Assembly: GCF_011039275.1 (NCBI RefSeq)
Contig: NZ_JAAKGB010000001.1
Coordinates: 310,001 to 374,000, forward strand
Direction of reading: 5' to 3'
Length of the DNA stretch: 64,000 nucleotides
DNA from: Streptococcus hyointestinalis
GTDB lineage: Bacteria; Bacillota; Bacilli; Lactobacillales; Streptococcaceae
Part shown: positions 30,045 to 39,318 of the stretch, piece by piece
Numbering within the stretch: the stretch's first letter is position 1
Layout of the letters: each line of letters opens with the position of its first letter
The notes under the pieces: model-generated
Told to the model about the DNA's origin: nothing
What the model saw: only the letters and a program-made list of their open reading frames with translations
Database searches by the model: none
Program-made: the position numbers and the translations under genes

Positions 30045-31004
30045 ATGTGGAAGACAATTTTAAGGCGCTTACTGCTGATGATACCTCAGTTGATTATCCT
30101 TAGTATTATCGCCTTCTTTATTTCAAAAATGATGCCAGGGGATGCCTATACAGCACTTGAGCAAGACCCTAAAATCAGCCCAGAAGTCGTTGAGCAGCTG
30201 CGCATAAAAGCTGGTTATTATGACCCTGTCTATATCCAGTATTTCAAATGGTTGGGTAACATCTTACATGGTGATTTTGGACAAAGTATCACTTTCAAGC
30301 AACCTGTTTTGACGGTTATTGGTCAACGGTTAAATAACACGGTTTGGTTGTCACTCTTGACCCTTATCTTGACCTATCTCATCGCTTTGCCACTGGGGAT
30401 GATAGCAGGGCGCTATCAAAACTCCCTTGCAGATAAGCTCATCACCATCTATAACTTTTTGACCTACTCTACACCAACCTTTGTCTTTGCGATTTTGCTC
30501 TTATGGTTGTTTGGTTATGTTTTGGGCTGGTTCCCAACGAGGGGTTCTGTCGAGGCAGGATTGACAGGTGTGAGTGCTCTCTTTAGCAGGCTTTATCATA
30601 TGATTTTGCCGGCGATTACGCTAGCTATTTTGTCCACAACAGGGACTATCCAGTACCTAAGGACAGGTATCATTGACGCCAAGTCACAGGACTATGTCCG
30701 TACAGCTAGGGCAAAGGGTGTGCCAGAGCGTGTGGTTTACAATCGTCATATTTTTAGAAACTCATTGCTACCAATTGCGTCCTTCTTAGGTTATGAATTG
30801 ACAGGATTGATTGGTGGGTCAGTGTTTATTGAAAGTATCTTTACCTATCCAGGGATTGGTCAGCTCTTTTTGACCTCTATCTCTCAGCGGGATTATGCTG
30901 TCATCTTGGCACTGCTGTTGATGTTTGGACTAGCGACACTACTAGGAACGCTTTTATCAGATATTATCATGAGTATTGTCGATCCTCGTATTCGGATTAA
31001 GTAG
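30045..31004 (+). CDS. oppB: Oligopeptide ABC transporter permease OppB (operon 1)
   Basis: Inner membrane permease, 319 residues, about six membrane segments. The start MWKTILRRLLLMIPQLIILSIIAFFISKMMPGD is typical of OppB/DppB. The EAA loop that docks onto the ATPases reads RTARAKGVPERVVYNRHIFRNSLLP. ATG 30045 is chosen from AAGGAGG directly upstream; it follows oppF by one base. It pairs with OppC to form the channel. Confidence 0.92.
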   Translation: MWKTILRRLLLMIPQLIILSIIAFFISKMMPGDAYTALEQDPKISPEVVEQLRIKAGYYDPVYIQYFKWLGNILHGDFGQSITFKQPVLTVIGQRLNNTVWLSLLTLILTYLIALPLGMIAGRYQNSLADKLITIYNFLTYSTPTFVFAILLLWLFGYVLGWFPTRGSVEAGLTGVSALFSRLYHMILPAITLAILSTTGTIQYLRTGIIDAKSQDYVRTARAKGVPERVVYNRHIFRNSLLPIASFLGYELTGLIGGSVFIESIFTYPGIGQLFLTSISQRDYAVILALLLMFGLATLLGTLLSDIIMSIVDPRIRIK

Positions 31005-31018
31005 AAGGGGGTTCTCTT

Positions 31019-31912
31019 TTGAGTAAGGAAAATACACAAACTAAAACTCTCAATCCAACAGGATTTAGCGTTATTAGTCGCGAATTTTTAAAAGACAAGG
31101 TAGCCTTGGTTTCGCTGACTTTGTTGGTTTTGATTTTGGCATTTGTTTTTATCGGCTCACTCTTTATCGACCAAGAGCAGGTTATGGGTGTAAACATCAT
31201 CTCTAAAAACTTGCCACCAGGCTATGAAGGACACCTTTTGGGAACGGACTCTTATGGACGTGATGTCCTTGGGCAATTGATTATCGGTGCTAGAAATTCA
31301 ATTTTGATTGGTTTTTCCATCACGATTATCACCAGTGTCATCGGTGTGTCTGTCGGTCTGATTTCAGGTTACTATGGTGGTCGTATTGATGGTATCTTGA
31401 TGCGGATTGTGGACTTTATCATGATTTTGCCAATTTTGCTCCTCATCATCGTGTTTGTAACGGTCATCAAGTCTTACACCATTTATCACTTTATCCTCAT
31501 TATGAGCGCCTTTTATTGGACGGCAAAGGCAAGGCTCTTTAGGACACGGGTTCTATCTGAAGCCAGCCTTGACTATGTCAGTGCTTCTAAGACACTGGGA
31601 ACGAGTGATATTGTCATCATGTTGCGTGAGATTTTGCCCAATATCAGCTCGCTTGTCATTGTCAACTTGACACTGAACTTTGCGGGTAACATCGGGATTG
31701 AAACGTCACTGACTTATCTTGGCTTTGGTTTGCCAGCGACATCACCGAGTCTAGGAACCTTGATTGCTTATGCTCGTAATCAGGATATTTTGCAAAATAA
31801 AGCTTGGATTTGGCTGCCAGCGACTGTTTTCATCCTTGTGATGATGTTAAGTATCAACTATGTTGGACAAGCCTTTCAACGTGTAGCAGACGCTAGACAA
31901 CGTCTTGGATAA
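31019..31912 (+). CDS. oppC: Oligopeptide ABC transporter permease OppC (operon 1)
   Basis: Second permease, 297 residues, six membrane segments. It has the N-terminal cytoplasmic stretch and GTDSYGRDVLGQLIIGARNS typical of OppC/DppC, and an EAA loop ASKTLGTSDIVIMLREILPNI. The start is TTG 31019 with AAGGGGG upstream. It is the last gene of operon 1 and is followed by a hairpin terminator. Confidence 0.91.
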   Translation: MSKENTQTKTLNPTGFSVISREFLKDKVALVSLTLLVLILAFVFIGSLFIDQEQVMGVNIISKNLPPGYEGHLLGTDSYGRDVLGQLIIGARNSILIGFSITIITSVIGVSVGLISGYYGGRIDGILMRIVDFIMILPILLLIIVFVTVIKSYTIYHFILIMSAFYWTAKARLFRTRVLSEASLDYVSASKTLGTSDIVIMLREILPNISSLVIVNLTLNFAGNIGIETSLTYLGFGLPATSPSLGTLIAYARNQDILQNKAWIWLPATVFILVMMLSINYVGQAFQRVADARQRLG

Positions 31913-31921
31913 TTAAAAATA

Positions 31922-31961
31922 AGTAAAAAGGATTTAGCTTGCCTGCTAGGTCCTTTTTACT
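31922..31961 (+). terminator. Terminator of opp operon 1
   Basis: 11-bp stem AGTAAAAAGGA / TCCTTTTTACT (31922-31932 with 31951-31961), with a small inner AGC/GCT pairing. Confidence 0.7.
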
Positions 31962-32018
31962 GTAAAAATATGCCAAAAACACGCATATTTTAAGGATTTT
32001 TTAGACAATGCTTGTACA

Positions 32019-32033
32019 AATATTCAGAATATA
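32019..32033. promoter_or_regulatory. CodY-like box before opp operon 2
   Basis: AATATTCAGAATATA matches 12 of 15 positions of the CodY consensus. It lies in the same place relative to the -10 box (TATAAT, 32069-32074) as the box of operon 1, and the flanking sequence is also similar. Confidence 0.6.
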
Positions 32034-32139
32034 ACACAATAAAACTTTTCTTTTAGGAACTTTTAAGGTATAATAAGGGTGTTCGTTATAACGTCTTTTT
32101 GAGACATTAAGAAAAAATTAACTATGAGGTGAAATGTTT

Positions 32140-33786
32140 ATGGCGAAAAAAACAAAATGGCTCGTCGCAGCAGGAACTGCCTTAGTGGCAGCTGCTACTT
32201 TGGCAGCCTGCGGTAACAGCTCTAGTAGCACAAGCTCATCAAAAGACATCAATTGGTACTTGCCAACTGAGATTTTGACACTGGACAACTCTAAAGTGAC
32301 AGATACTTACTCTAGTACTGCTATCGGTAACTCTGGAAGTAACATCTATCGCATGGGTAACAATAACAAGCTTGAGCTTGACCTTGCTAAAAAAGTGGAC
32401 GTCTCTGATGACGGTAAAACTTACACAGTTACCCTTCGTGACAACCTAAAATGGTCAGACGGTAGCAAACTAACTGCCAAAGACTTTGTCTACTCTTGGC
32501 AACGTATGGTTGACCCATCAACAGCGTCTGAGTACGCTTACCTTGTCAGTGAAGCACACGTGGCAAACGCTGCTGAGATCAACTCTGGTCAAATCACAGA
32601 CCTTAGCCAACTTGGTGTTAAGGCTGAAAGTGACACGAAACTTGTCTTTACCTTGACAAGCGCATCACCTCAGTTCAAATACTTCCTAGCTTTCCCTAAC
32701 TTCATGCCACAAAAAGAATCAGTTGTTAAAAAATATGGTAAAAACTATGCGACTGCTTCTAAATACCAAGTCTACTCTGGTCCTTACACTGTGACAGGCT
32801 GGAACGGCTCAAACGGTACCTTCAAGTTGAAGAAAAACAAATACTACTGGGATGCGAAGAATGTTAAGACTGACACTGTCAACATCCAAACCGTTAAAAA
32901 ACCAGATACAGCCGTTCAAATGTACAAACGTGGCGAGCTTGATACTGCAGATATTTCAGGAACAACAGCTATCTACAATGCTAACAAGAGCAACAAAGAC
33001 GTTGTAGACGTTCTTGAAGCAACAACAGCTTACATGGCTTACAACATGTCAGGCTCAACAAAAGGTCTTGACAACAAGAAAATCCGTCAAGCCCTCAACT
33101 TGGCAACTGACCGTGACGCTGTCGTAAAAGCCTCTGTTGATACAGGTTCAACTGCTGCAACTGCCCTTGTCCCTTACAAGCTTGAAACCCTATCAGACGG
33201 TAAAGACTTGACAGATATCGTTGCACCAGGCTACAAGTACGACGCTAAAGAAGCCGCTAAGCTCTTCAAGGAAGGTCTTGCTGAAGCAGGTTTAACAAGC
33301 CTTAAGATTGCTATCACAGCAGACGCAGATAGCCCAGCTGCTAAGAACCTTGTAGACTATATCAAGTCTGCTTGGGAATCAACACTTCCAGGTCTTACTG
33401 TTGAGGAAAAATTCGTTACCTTCAAGCAACGTCTTGAAGACTCTAAGAACCAAAACTTTGACGTTGTTGTGACACTTTGGGGTGGTGACTATCCAGAAGG
33501 TTCTACTTTCTATGGACTCTTCCAATCAACAGCAGCTTACAACTACGGTAAGTTTAACAGTGAAGCTTACGATGCTGCTTACACTAAAGCCATCACAACA
33601 GACGCTACAGACCAAGACGCTGGCGCTCAAGACTACAAAGAAGCTGAAAAGATTCTTTATGACGAAGCAGCTTACAACCCACTTTACTTCCGTAACAAAA
33701 AATATCTTCGCAATCCAAAACTTACTGGACTTGTCGAAAACACAACAGGTCTGAAAACAGACTTCACTCACGCTTATAAAAAATAA
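32140..33786 (+). CDS. oppA: Oligopeptide-binding lipoprotein OppA (operon 2)
   Basis: Second peptide receptor (SBP_bac_5), 548 residues, only distantly similar to the first. The lipoprotein signal MAKKTKWLVAAGTALV ends in LAAC with Cys24. Conserved blocks are LKWSDGSKLTAKDFVYSWQRM, SGPYTVTGW and MAYNMSG. GAGGTGA at 32126-32132 is 7 nt from ATG 32140 but only 1 nt from ATG 32134, so 32140 is preferred. The long KWSDG-KLTAKDFVYSW signature matches the OppA/pheromone-binding branch; peptide specificity is unknown. Confidence 0.9.
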   Translation: MAKKTKWLVAAGTALVAAATLAACGNSSSSTSSSKDINWYLPTEILTLDNSKVTDTYSSTAIGNSGSNIYRMGNNNKLELDLAKKVDVSDDGKTYTVTLRDNLKWSDGSKLTAKDFVYSWQRMVDPSTASEYAYLVSEAHVANAAEINSGQITDLSQLGVKAESDTKLVFTLTSASPQFKYFLAFPNFMPQKESVVKKYGKNYATASKYQVYSGPYTVTGWNGSNGTFKLKKNKYYWDAKNVKTDTVNIQTVKKPDTAVQMYKRGELDTADISGTTAIYNANKSNKDVVDVLEATTAYMAYNMSGSTKGLDNKKIRQALNLATDRDAVVKASVDTGSTAATALVPYKLETLSDGKDLTDIVAPGYKYDAKEAAKLFKEGLAEAGLTSLKIAITADADSPAAKNLVDYIKSAWESTLPGLTVEEKFVTFKQRLEDSKNQNFDVVVTLWGGDYPEGSTFYGLFQSTAAYNYGKFNSEAYDAAYTKAITTDATDQDAGAQDYKEAEKILYDEAAYNPLYFRNKKYLRNPKLTGLVENTTGLKTDFTHAYKK

Positions 33787-33812
33787 TCAATAGACATTGT
33801 CGTTTAACCGTT

Positions 33813-33847
33813 AAAGCAGGAATTGGCAAGCCCCAATTCTTGCTTTT
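33813..33847 (+). terminator. First hairpin between oppA and oppB (operon 2)
   Basis: 14-bp stem (33813-33826 with 33833-33846, one G-U pair), loop of six, short T-run. It is a likely partial terminator. Confidence 0.7.
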
Positions 33848-33881
33848 GTTAATGGTCTATTTCAGGAGAAAAAAGAAGAAG

Positions 33882-33920
33882 GCTAAGGGGTTTTATCATC
33901 AAAACTGCTTTAGCTTTTTT
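33882..33920 (+). terminator. Second hairpin between oppA and oppB (operon 2)
   Basis: GCTAAGG (33882-33888) pairs with CTTTAGC (33908-33914), with an inner TTTT/AAAA pairing and six T after the stem. The gap 33787-34048 holds this, the first hairpin, and a lone TTGACA at 33949 without a good -10; I see no other gene in it. Confidence 0.7.
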
Positions 33921-34048
33921 CACAATATTTCAAAAGAACTTTGCTATTTTGACAGAAAGCTGATAATATAGTAATGAGTTTTTTGAGATTGTTTTTTGGA
34001 AATAGCTGAAACAGCGACAAACAAACTAGTGAAAAAAGGAATGGTATA

Positions 34049-34963
34049 ATGGTCAAGTATATTTTAAAACGCCTTGCTATTTTATTAGTAACACTGTGGG
34101 TCGTGGTAACTTTCTCATTCTTTCTGATGCAGATTTTGCCAGGAACCCCTTATAACAATCCTAAACTTAGCGATGAGATGATTGCTTTGTTGAACAAACA
34201 GTATGGACTAGACAAGCCTGTCTGGCAACAATACCTAAGCTACCTTTGGAATGTTCTCCACGGTGACTTTGGGACAAGTTATCAGTCTGTCAACCAACCT
34301 GTAGGACGTATGATTGCCCAACGTCTTGGTATTTCCGTTCAGCTGGGTATCCAAGCCTTGATTGTTGGTTTGGTCGGCGGTATCATTGTTGGTGGGATTT
34401 CTGCTAGTCACAAAAATGACAAGATTGATGCAACACTTAGTGTGCTTGCGACCTTGGCGATTTCAATGCCTTCATTCATTATTGGTCTTTTCTTGTTAGA
34501 TTATTTTGGTTTCAAGTGGAACCTTCTTCCGCTATCAGGTTGGGGAACTTTTGCACAGTCCGTGCTTCCAACGCTCTCACTTGGTCTTCCAACACTTGCG
34601 ACAGTATCACGTTTCTTTAGAAGCGAGATGATTGAAACGCTCAACTCAGACTACATCCAGCTGGCTCGCTCTAAAGGTCTCAATGGACGTCAAGTTGCCA
34701 TTAAGCACGCTTACCGCAACTCGATGATTCCCGTTTTGACCCTTATCGGTCCAACAACCGCTGGTCTGTTGACGGGTTCTGCTTTGATTGAGCAAATCTT
34801 CTCAATCCCTGGGATCGGACAACTCTTTGTCACCTCTATCCCAGCCAAGGACTATCCCGTTATCATGGGAACAACGATTGTCTACGCAGCCATGCTCATG
34901 GTCGCTATCTTGATTACTGACGTTATTACAAGTATCGTTGACCCACGTGTGCGTTTGCAATAA
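34049..34963 (+). CDS. oppB: Oligopeptide ABC transporter permease OppB (operon 2)
   Basis: Permease of 304 residues with six membrane segments, start MVKYILKRLAILLVTLWVVVTFSFFLMQILPGTP, EAA loop LARSKGLNGRQVAIKHAYRNSMIPV. It is much shorter than the about 500-residue AmiC/OppB of many streptococci and resembles the generic bacterial OppB. AAAAGGA precedes ATG 34049. It starts 262 nt after oppA, beyond two hairpins. Confidence 0.92.
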   Translation: MVKYILKRLAILLVTLWVVVTFSFFLMQILPGTPYNNPKLSDEMIALLNKQYGLDKPVWQQYLSYLWNVLHGDFGTSYQSVNQPVGRMIAQRLGISVQLGIQALIVGLVGGIIVGGISASHKNDKIDATLSVLATLAISMPSFIIGLFLLDYFGFKWNLLPLSGWGTFAQSVLPTLSLGLPTLATVSRFFRSEMIETLNSDYIQLARSKGLNGRQVAIKHAYRNSMIPVLTLIGPTTAGLLTGSALIEQIFSIPGIGQLFVTSIPAKDYPVIMGTTIVYAAMLMVAILITDVITSIVDPRVRLQ

Positions 34964-34972
34964 GGAGGATAC

Positions 34973-36004
34973 ATGGACACAACAAAATCATTTAAACTGG
35001 TTGGGGTTAGTTCAACCAGTGAACAGGAAAAAATTGAAAAACCAGCCTTATCATTCTTGCAGGATGCTTGGCGTCGTCTCAAGAAAAACAAGCTTGCCGT
35101 TATTTCCATGTGGTTTTTGATTTTCTTGATTATCTTTTCGTTAGCGTCAAACTTATTTGTCTCAAGTAAGTCCGCAAATACCCTTATCAACAACAAAGAA
35201 GTTGAAGTTTACCGTAACTTGCCACCAAAACTAAGTGGTAATCTGCCATTTTGGAATGGTACCATGAAGTACGCTGGAGCGACAGAGCGCACTAATGTCT
35301 ACAAAGACCAAGGTGTGCCAGACAATCAAAGCTTTATTTTTGGTACAGATAGTGTCGGACGTAGTCTTGGAAAACGTCTGATTGTAGGGATTCGTATCTC
35401 TCTATTGGTTGCTATTTCAGCGACGATTATCGACTTGATTATCGGGGTGACTTATGGTCTGGTTTCAGGTTATGTCGGAGGTAAGGTCGATACGGTCATG
35501 CAGCGTATCGTTGAGGTCGTCTCTTCTATTCCGAACCTTGTTATCGTGACCATGCTTGGGCTTTTGCTAGGAAATGGTATTACCGCTATTGTCATCTCCA
35601 TCGCCTTTACAGGCTGGACCAGTATGTCACGGCAGGTGCGTAACATGACGCTGTCCTATCGTGAGCGGGACTTTGTCTTAGCTGCACGCTCTCTAGGTGA
35701 GAGTGGTCCAAAGATTGCCTTTAAGCATATCTTGCCAAATATCTCTGGGATTATCATCGTGCAAATCATGATGACCATTCCAAGTGCCATCATGTACGAA
35801 GCGGTGCTTTCTGCCATCAACCTTGGGGTAAAACCACCAACGGCGTCTCTAGGTTCATTGATTGCGGATGCGCAAGAAAATCTGCAATACTACCCTTACC
35901 AAGTGGTGCTACCAGCCCTAGCTCTTGTGGTTATCTCACTTGCCTTTATCCTTTTAGGTGATGGTTTGCGTGATGCCTTTGACCCTAAATCAAGTAACGA
36001 CTAA
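34973..36004 (+). CDS. oppC: Oligopeptide ABC transporter permease OppC (operon 2)
   Basis: Permease of 343 residues, longer than OppC of operon 1 because of an N-terminal cytoplasmic tail and a larger first extracellular loop (about 62-120). GTDSVGRSLGKRLIVGIRIS and the EAA loop AARSLGESGPKIAFKHILPNI are visible. TAAGGAGG lies just before ATG 34973. It is 9 nt after oppB and 11 nt before oppD. Confidence 0.92.
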   Translation: MDTTKSFKLVGVSSTSEQEKIEKPALSFLQDAWRRLKKNKLAVISMWFLIFLIIFSLASNLFVSSKSANTLINNKEVEVYRNLPPKLSGNLPFWNGTMKYAGATERTNVYKDQGVPDNQSFIFGTDSVGRSLGKRLIVGIRISLLVAISATIIDLIIGVTYGLVSGYVGGKVDTVMQRIVEVVSSIPNLVIVTMLGLLLGNGITAIVISIAFTGWTSMSRQVRNMTLSYRERDFVLAARSLGESGPKIAFKHILPNISGIIIVQIMMTIPSAIMYEAVLSAINLGVKPPTASLGSLIADAQENLQYYPYQVVLPALALVVISLAFILLGDGLRDAFDPKSSND

Positions 36005-36015
36005 GGAGAAGAAAC

Positions 36016-37059
36016 ATGTCTAAAGAAACACTTTTAAACGTCAAAAATCTCCACGTTGATTTTCATACTTATGCTGGGGAAGTAAAGGCGATTCGTGATG
36101 TCAATTTTGACCTTAAAAAGGGCGAAACGCTGGCTATCGTTGGGGAGTCTGGTTCTGGTAAATCTGTTACCACAAAGACTCTTATCGGCTTAAACGCTAA
36201 AAATGCTGAAATCTCTGGGGAAATCCTCTATCAAGGACGTGACTTGACACAGCTGACTGAGAGTGAGTGGACAAAGGTGCGTGGAAATGATATTGCCATG
36301 ATTTTCCAAGACCCGATGACCAGCCTTGACCCTACTATGCGTATTGGTATGCAGATTGCAGAGCCTATCTTGATTCACGAGAAGATTTCGAAAAAAGAAG
36401 CGCTTGATAGAGCTCTCCAATTGATGAAGGACGTTGGTATTCCAAATGCGGAAGAGCATATCAACGACTACCCTCACCAATGGTCAGGTGGGATGCGTCA
36501 ACGTGCTGTTATCGCTATTGCATTGGCTGCGAATCCGCAAGTCTTGATTGCCGATGAGCCAACTACAGCGCTTGATGTGACTATCCAAGCACAGATTTTA
36601 CAATTGATGAAAAAAATCCAAAAAGAGCGTGAGTCGTCTATCATCTTTATCACGCACGATTTGGGTGTGGTTGCAGGTATGGCTGACCGTGTGGCGGTTA
36701 TGTATGCTGGTAAAATCGTTGAGTACGGAACGGTTGATGAGGTCTTTTATTACCCACAACACCCATACACTTGGGGCTTGTTGAACTCTATGCCAACGAC
36801 AGATACCGAGTCTGGTAGTCTCCAGTCTATCCCAGGAACGCCGCCAGACCTTCTTCATCCGCCAAAAGGAGATGCCTTTGCGGCACGTAATGCCTTTGCG
36901 CTTGATATTGACCACGAGGAACAACCGCCATTTTTCAAGGTTTCAGATACCCATTATGCGGCGACTTGGCTTTTAGATGAGCGTGCACCAAAAGTGGACG
37001 TCCCTGAAAAAATCAAAGCACGCTGGGCGAGATGGGAAAAAATGAAAGGAGCTAACTAG
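36016..37059 (+). CDS. oppD: Oligopeptide ABC transporter ATPase OppD (operon 2)
   Basis: ATP-binding subunit, 347 residues: Walker A GESGSGKSVT, signature WSGGMRQRAVIAIAL, Walker [14 protein letters not shown]-loop ITHD. The C-terminal region that in many OppD proteins is GCxFxxRC reads GDAFAARNAFAL here, so the cysteines present in operon 1 OppD are lost. The N-terminal nucleotide-binding part is otherwise normal. It is followed after 2 nt by oppF. Confidence 0.93.
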   Translation: MSKETLLNVKNLHVDFHTYAGEVKAIRDVNFDLKKGETLAIVGESGSGKSVTTKTLIGLNAKNAEISGEILYQGRDLTQLTESEWTKVRGNDIAMIFQDPMTSLDPTMRIGMQIAEPILIHEKISKKEALDRALQLMKDVGIPNAEEHINDYPHQWSGGMRQRAVIAIALAANPQVLIADEPTTALDVTIQAQILQLMKKIQKERESSIIFITHDLGVVAGMADRVAVMYAGKIVEYGTVDEVFYYPQHPYTWGLLNSMPTTDTESGSLQSIPGTPPDLLHPPKGDAFAARNAFALDIDHEEQPPFFKVSDTHYAATWLLDERAPKVDVPEKIKARWARWEKMKGAN

Positions 37060-37061
37060 AC

Positions 37062-37997
37062 ATGGTGAACCACTCTAAAAAGTTAGTGGAATTGAAAAAT
37101 GTTTCCCTGACATTTAACAAAGGAAAATCAAACGAAGTTAAAGCAATCAACAATGTCAGCTTTGACATCTATGAGGGAGAGGTTTTTGGACTCGTTGGTG
37201 AGTCTGGGTCTGGTAAGACGACTGTCGGACGTACGATTTTAAAACTGTACGACATTGACGGTGGTGAGATGATTTTCAACGGTGAAAACATCTCAAACCT
37301 CAGAGGAAAAGCGCTCCATGGCTTCCGCAAGGATGCGCAGATGATTTTCCAAGACCCGCAAGCCAGTCTTAACGGTCGTATGAAAATCCGTGACATCGTG
37401 GCTGAGGGGCTTGACATTCACAATCTCGTTCACAGCAAGGCAGAGCGTGACCAGCGAGTGGAGGAGTTGCTAGAGCTTGTAGGGCTCAATAAAGACCACC
37501 TAACACGCTACCCGCATGAGTTCTCTGGTGGACAACGTCAACGTATCGGTATCGCTCGTGCTTTGGCAGTTGAGCCAAAATTCATCATCGCTGATGAGCC
37601 GATTTCAGCGCTTGACGTGTCTATCCAAGCGCAAGTTGTTAACTTGATGCAAAAACTGCAACATGAGCAAGGGTTGACTTATCTCTTTATCGCCCATGAC
37701 CTGTCTATGGTCAAGTACATCTCAGACCGTATCGGTGTTATGCACTGGGGTAAACTCCTTGAGATTGGAACGTCAGATGATGTCTACAATCATCCTATCC
37801 ACCCATATACAAAGAGCCTGCTCTCTGCTATTCCAGAGCCAGATCCGATTAAGGAACGCAAACGTGTTCATACCCTGTATGACCCAAGTGCTGAGCTTGA
37901 TGGGCAAGAGCGTGAAATGCGTGAAATCACACCAGGGCACTTCGTCTGGTCAACAGAAGAAGAAGCCGAAAACTTCAAAAAAGAACATCAAGAATAG
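37062..37997 (+). CDS. oppF: Oligopeptide ABC transporter ATPase OppF (operon 2)
   Basis: Second ATPase, 311 residues: Walker A GESGSGKTT, signature FSGGQRQRIGIARAL, Walker B IIADEPISALD, H-loop IAHD. It ends the operon A-B-C-D-F, the order also found in the streptococcal ami operon, and is followed by a strong terminator. Confidence 0.93.
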   Translation: MVNHSKKLVELKNVSLTFNKGKSNEVKAINNVSFDIYEGEVFGLVGESGSGKTTVGRTILKLYDIDGGEMIFNGENISNLRGKALHGFRKDAQMIFQDPQASLNGRMKIRDIVAEGLDIHNLVHSKAERDQRVEELLELVGLNKDHLTRYPHEFSGGQRQRIGIARALAVEPKFIIADEPISALDVSIQAQVVNLMQKLQHEQGLTYLFIAHDLSMVKYISDRIGVMHWGKLLEIGTSDDVYNHPIHPYTKSLLSAIPEPDPIKERKRVHTLYDPSAELDGQEREMREITPGHFVWSTEEEAENFKKEHQE

Positions 37998-37999
37998 AA

Positions 38000-38029
38000 A
38001 AAAGAACTTGGATAAGTCCAAGTTCTTTT
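38000..38029 (+). terminator. Terminator of opp operon 2
   Basis: Perfect 13-bp stem (38000-38012 with 38017-38029), loop TAAG, ending in TTTT. Confidence 0.88.
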
Positions 38030-38069
38030 GTATTAAAGCGGAAATGCTATACCCATATCGCTTTTTTTC

Positions 38070-38078
38070 TGCTATAAT
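38070..38078 (+). promoter_or_regulatory. aspB-asnS promoter (extended -10)
   Basis: TGC-TATAAT at 38070-38078, 36 nt before aspB. Confidence 0.55.
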
Positions 38079-38114
38079 AGTACTAACTACGCCGTGCTAG
38101 AGGGAGTGATTTAA

Positions 38115-39299
38115 ATGACAAAATTATCCGAGCGTGTTTTATCCATGGAAGAGAGTGTTACCTTAAAGGCAGCCGCAAAAGCGAAGCAATTAGCCAGTCA
38201 AGGACGTGATATCCTGCCCTTGACTTTGGGACAGCCTGACTTTGTAACACCACAAAATATCCAAGAAGCAGCCATTTCTGCTATCACAGACGGGCGTGCG
38301 AGCTTTTATACGCAAGCGAGCGGTCTGCCTGAGCTAAAAGAGGCTGTTGGGACTTACTTTGAGCAGTTTTACGGCTACACGATTTCGCCCAATCAAGTCG
38401 TTGCAGGGACTGGTGCCAAGTTTATCCTGTATGCCTTTTTCATGACGGTCATCAATCCGCTTGATGAAGTCATCATTCCAACGCCATACTGGGTGTCTTA
38501 TGCTGACCAGATTAAGATGGCAGAGGGTGTGCCTGTCTTTGTGGATGCCACGCAGGAAAATCACTTCAAAGTCACTGTTGACCAGCTAGAGGCTGCCAGA
38601 ACTACTAAGACAAAAGTGCTTCTACTTAACAGCCCGTCAAATCCGACAGGCATGGTCTACACGAGAGAAGAACTACAGGCTATCGGAGACTGGGCGGTAG
38701 CGCATGATATTCTCATCCTAGCTGATGATATCTACGGACGCTTGGTCTACAATGGCACGACCTTCACACCGATCTCAAGCTTGTCTGAAGCCATTAAAAA
38801 ACAAACCATTGTCATCAATGGTGTGTCAAAAACTTACGCTATGACTGGCTGGCGTGTTGGTTTTGCAGTTGGGGATAGCGAGATTATCGCAGGGATGAGT
38901 AAGATCATCAGCCAGACGACATCAAATCTAACGACCGTCTCTCAATACGCAGCCATCGAAGCGCTGACTGGCACTCAAGATACGGTTGAGACCATGCGCC
39001 AAGCCTTTGAAGAAAGACTAAATACCATCTATCCGCTACTGTGTGAAGTGCCAGGTTTTGAAGTGGTCAAACCACAAGGTGCCTTTTATTTCTTCCCAAA
39101 TGTCACAAAAGCCATGGAGATGAAAGGCTACACCAACGTCACAGACTTCACCGACGCTATCCTAGAAGAAACAGGTGTTGCGCTGGTGACAGGTGAGGGC
39201 TTTGGTGCACCTGAAAATGTGCGCTTGTCTTATGCCACTGACCTTGATACGCTAAAAGAAGCGGTCTCTCGCCTCAAAGCTTTTATGGAAGCCGAATAA
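38115..39299 (+). CDS. aspB: Aspartate aminotransferase (PLP-dependent, class I)
   Basis: Converts oxaloacetate plus glutamate to aspartate. It has 394 residues and the fold-type I pattern: [23 protein letters not shown], and the PLP lysine Lys239 in [20 protein letters not shown] precedes ATG 38115. It is 19 nt before asnS, a pairing seen in many lactic acid bacteria, which ties aspartate supply to asparaginyl-tRNA. Confidence 0.92.
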   Translation: MTKLSERVLSMEESVTLKAAAKAKQLASQGRDILPLTLGQPDFVTPQNIQEAAISAITDGRASFYTQASGLPELKEAVGTYFEQFYGYTISPNQVVAGTGAKFILYAFFMTVINPLDEVIIPTPYWVSYADQIKMAEGVPVFVDATQENHFKVTVDQLEAARTTKTKVLLLNSPSNPTGMVYTREELQAIGDWAVAHDILILADDIYGRLVYNGTTFTPISSLSEAIKKQTIVINGVSKTYAMTGWRVGFAVGDSEIIAGMSKIISQTTSNLTTVSQYAAIEALTGTQDTVETMRQAFEERLNTIYPLLCEVPGFEVVKPQGAFYFFPNVTKAMEMKGYTNVTDFTDAILEETGVALVTGEGFGAPENVRLSYATDLDTLKEAVSRLKAFMEAE

Positions 39300-39318
39300 A
39301 AATAGAAAAGAGAATCTT

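Noticed and set aside
33974..34009. Tiny frame encoding MSFLRLFFGNS in the oppA-oppB gap, considered as a signalling peptide next to a peptide transporter
   Set aside because: No RBS, no clear -10 for the nearby TTGACA, and no match to known SHP, XIP or lantibiotic patterns; too short to support by sequence alone.
34042..34050. TGG-TATAAT overlapping the oppB start of operon 2, considered as a promoter
   Set aside because: Transcription from it would begin downstream of the ATG, and a normal RBS upstream explains the start, so it is probably chance.
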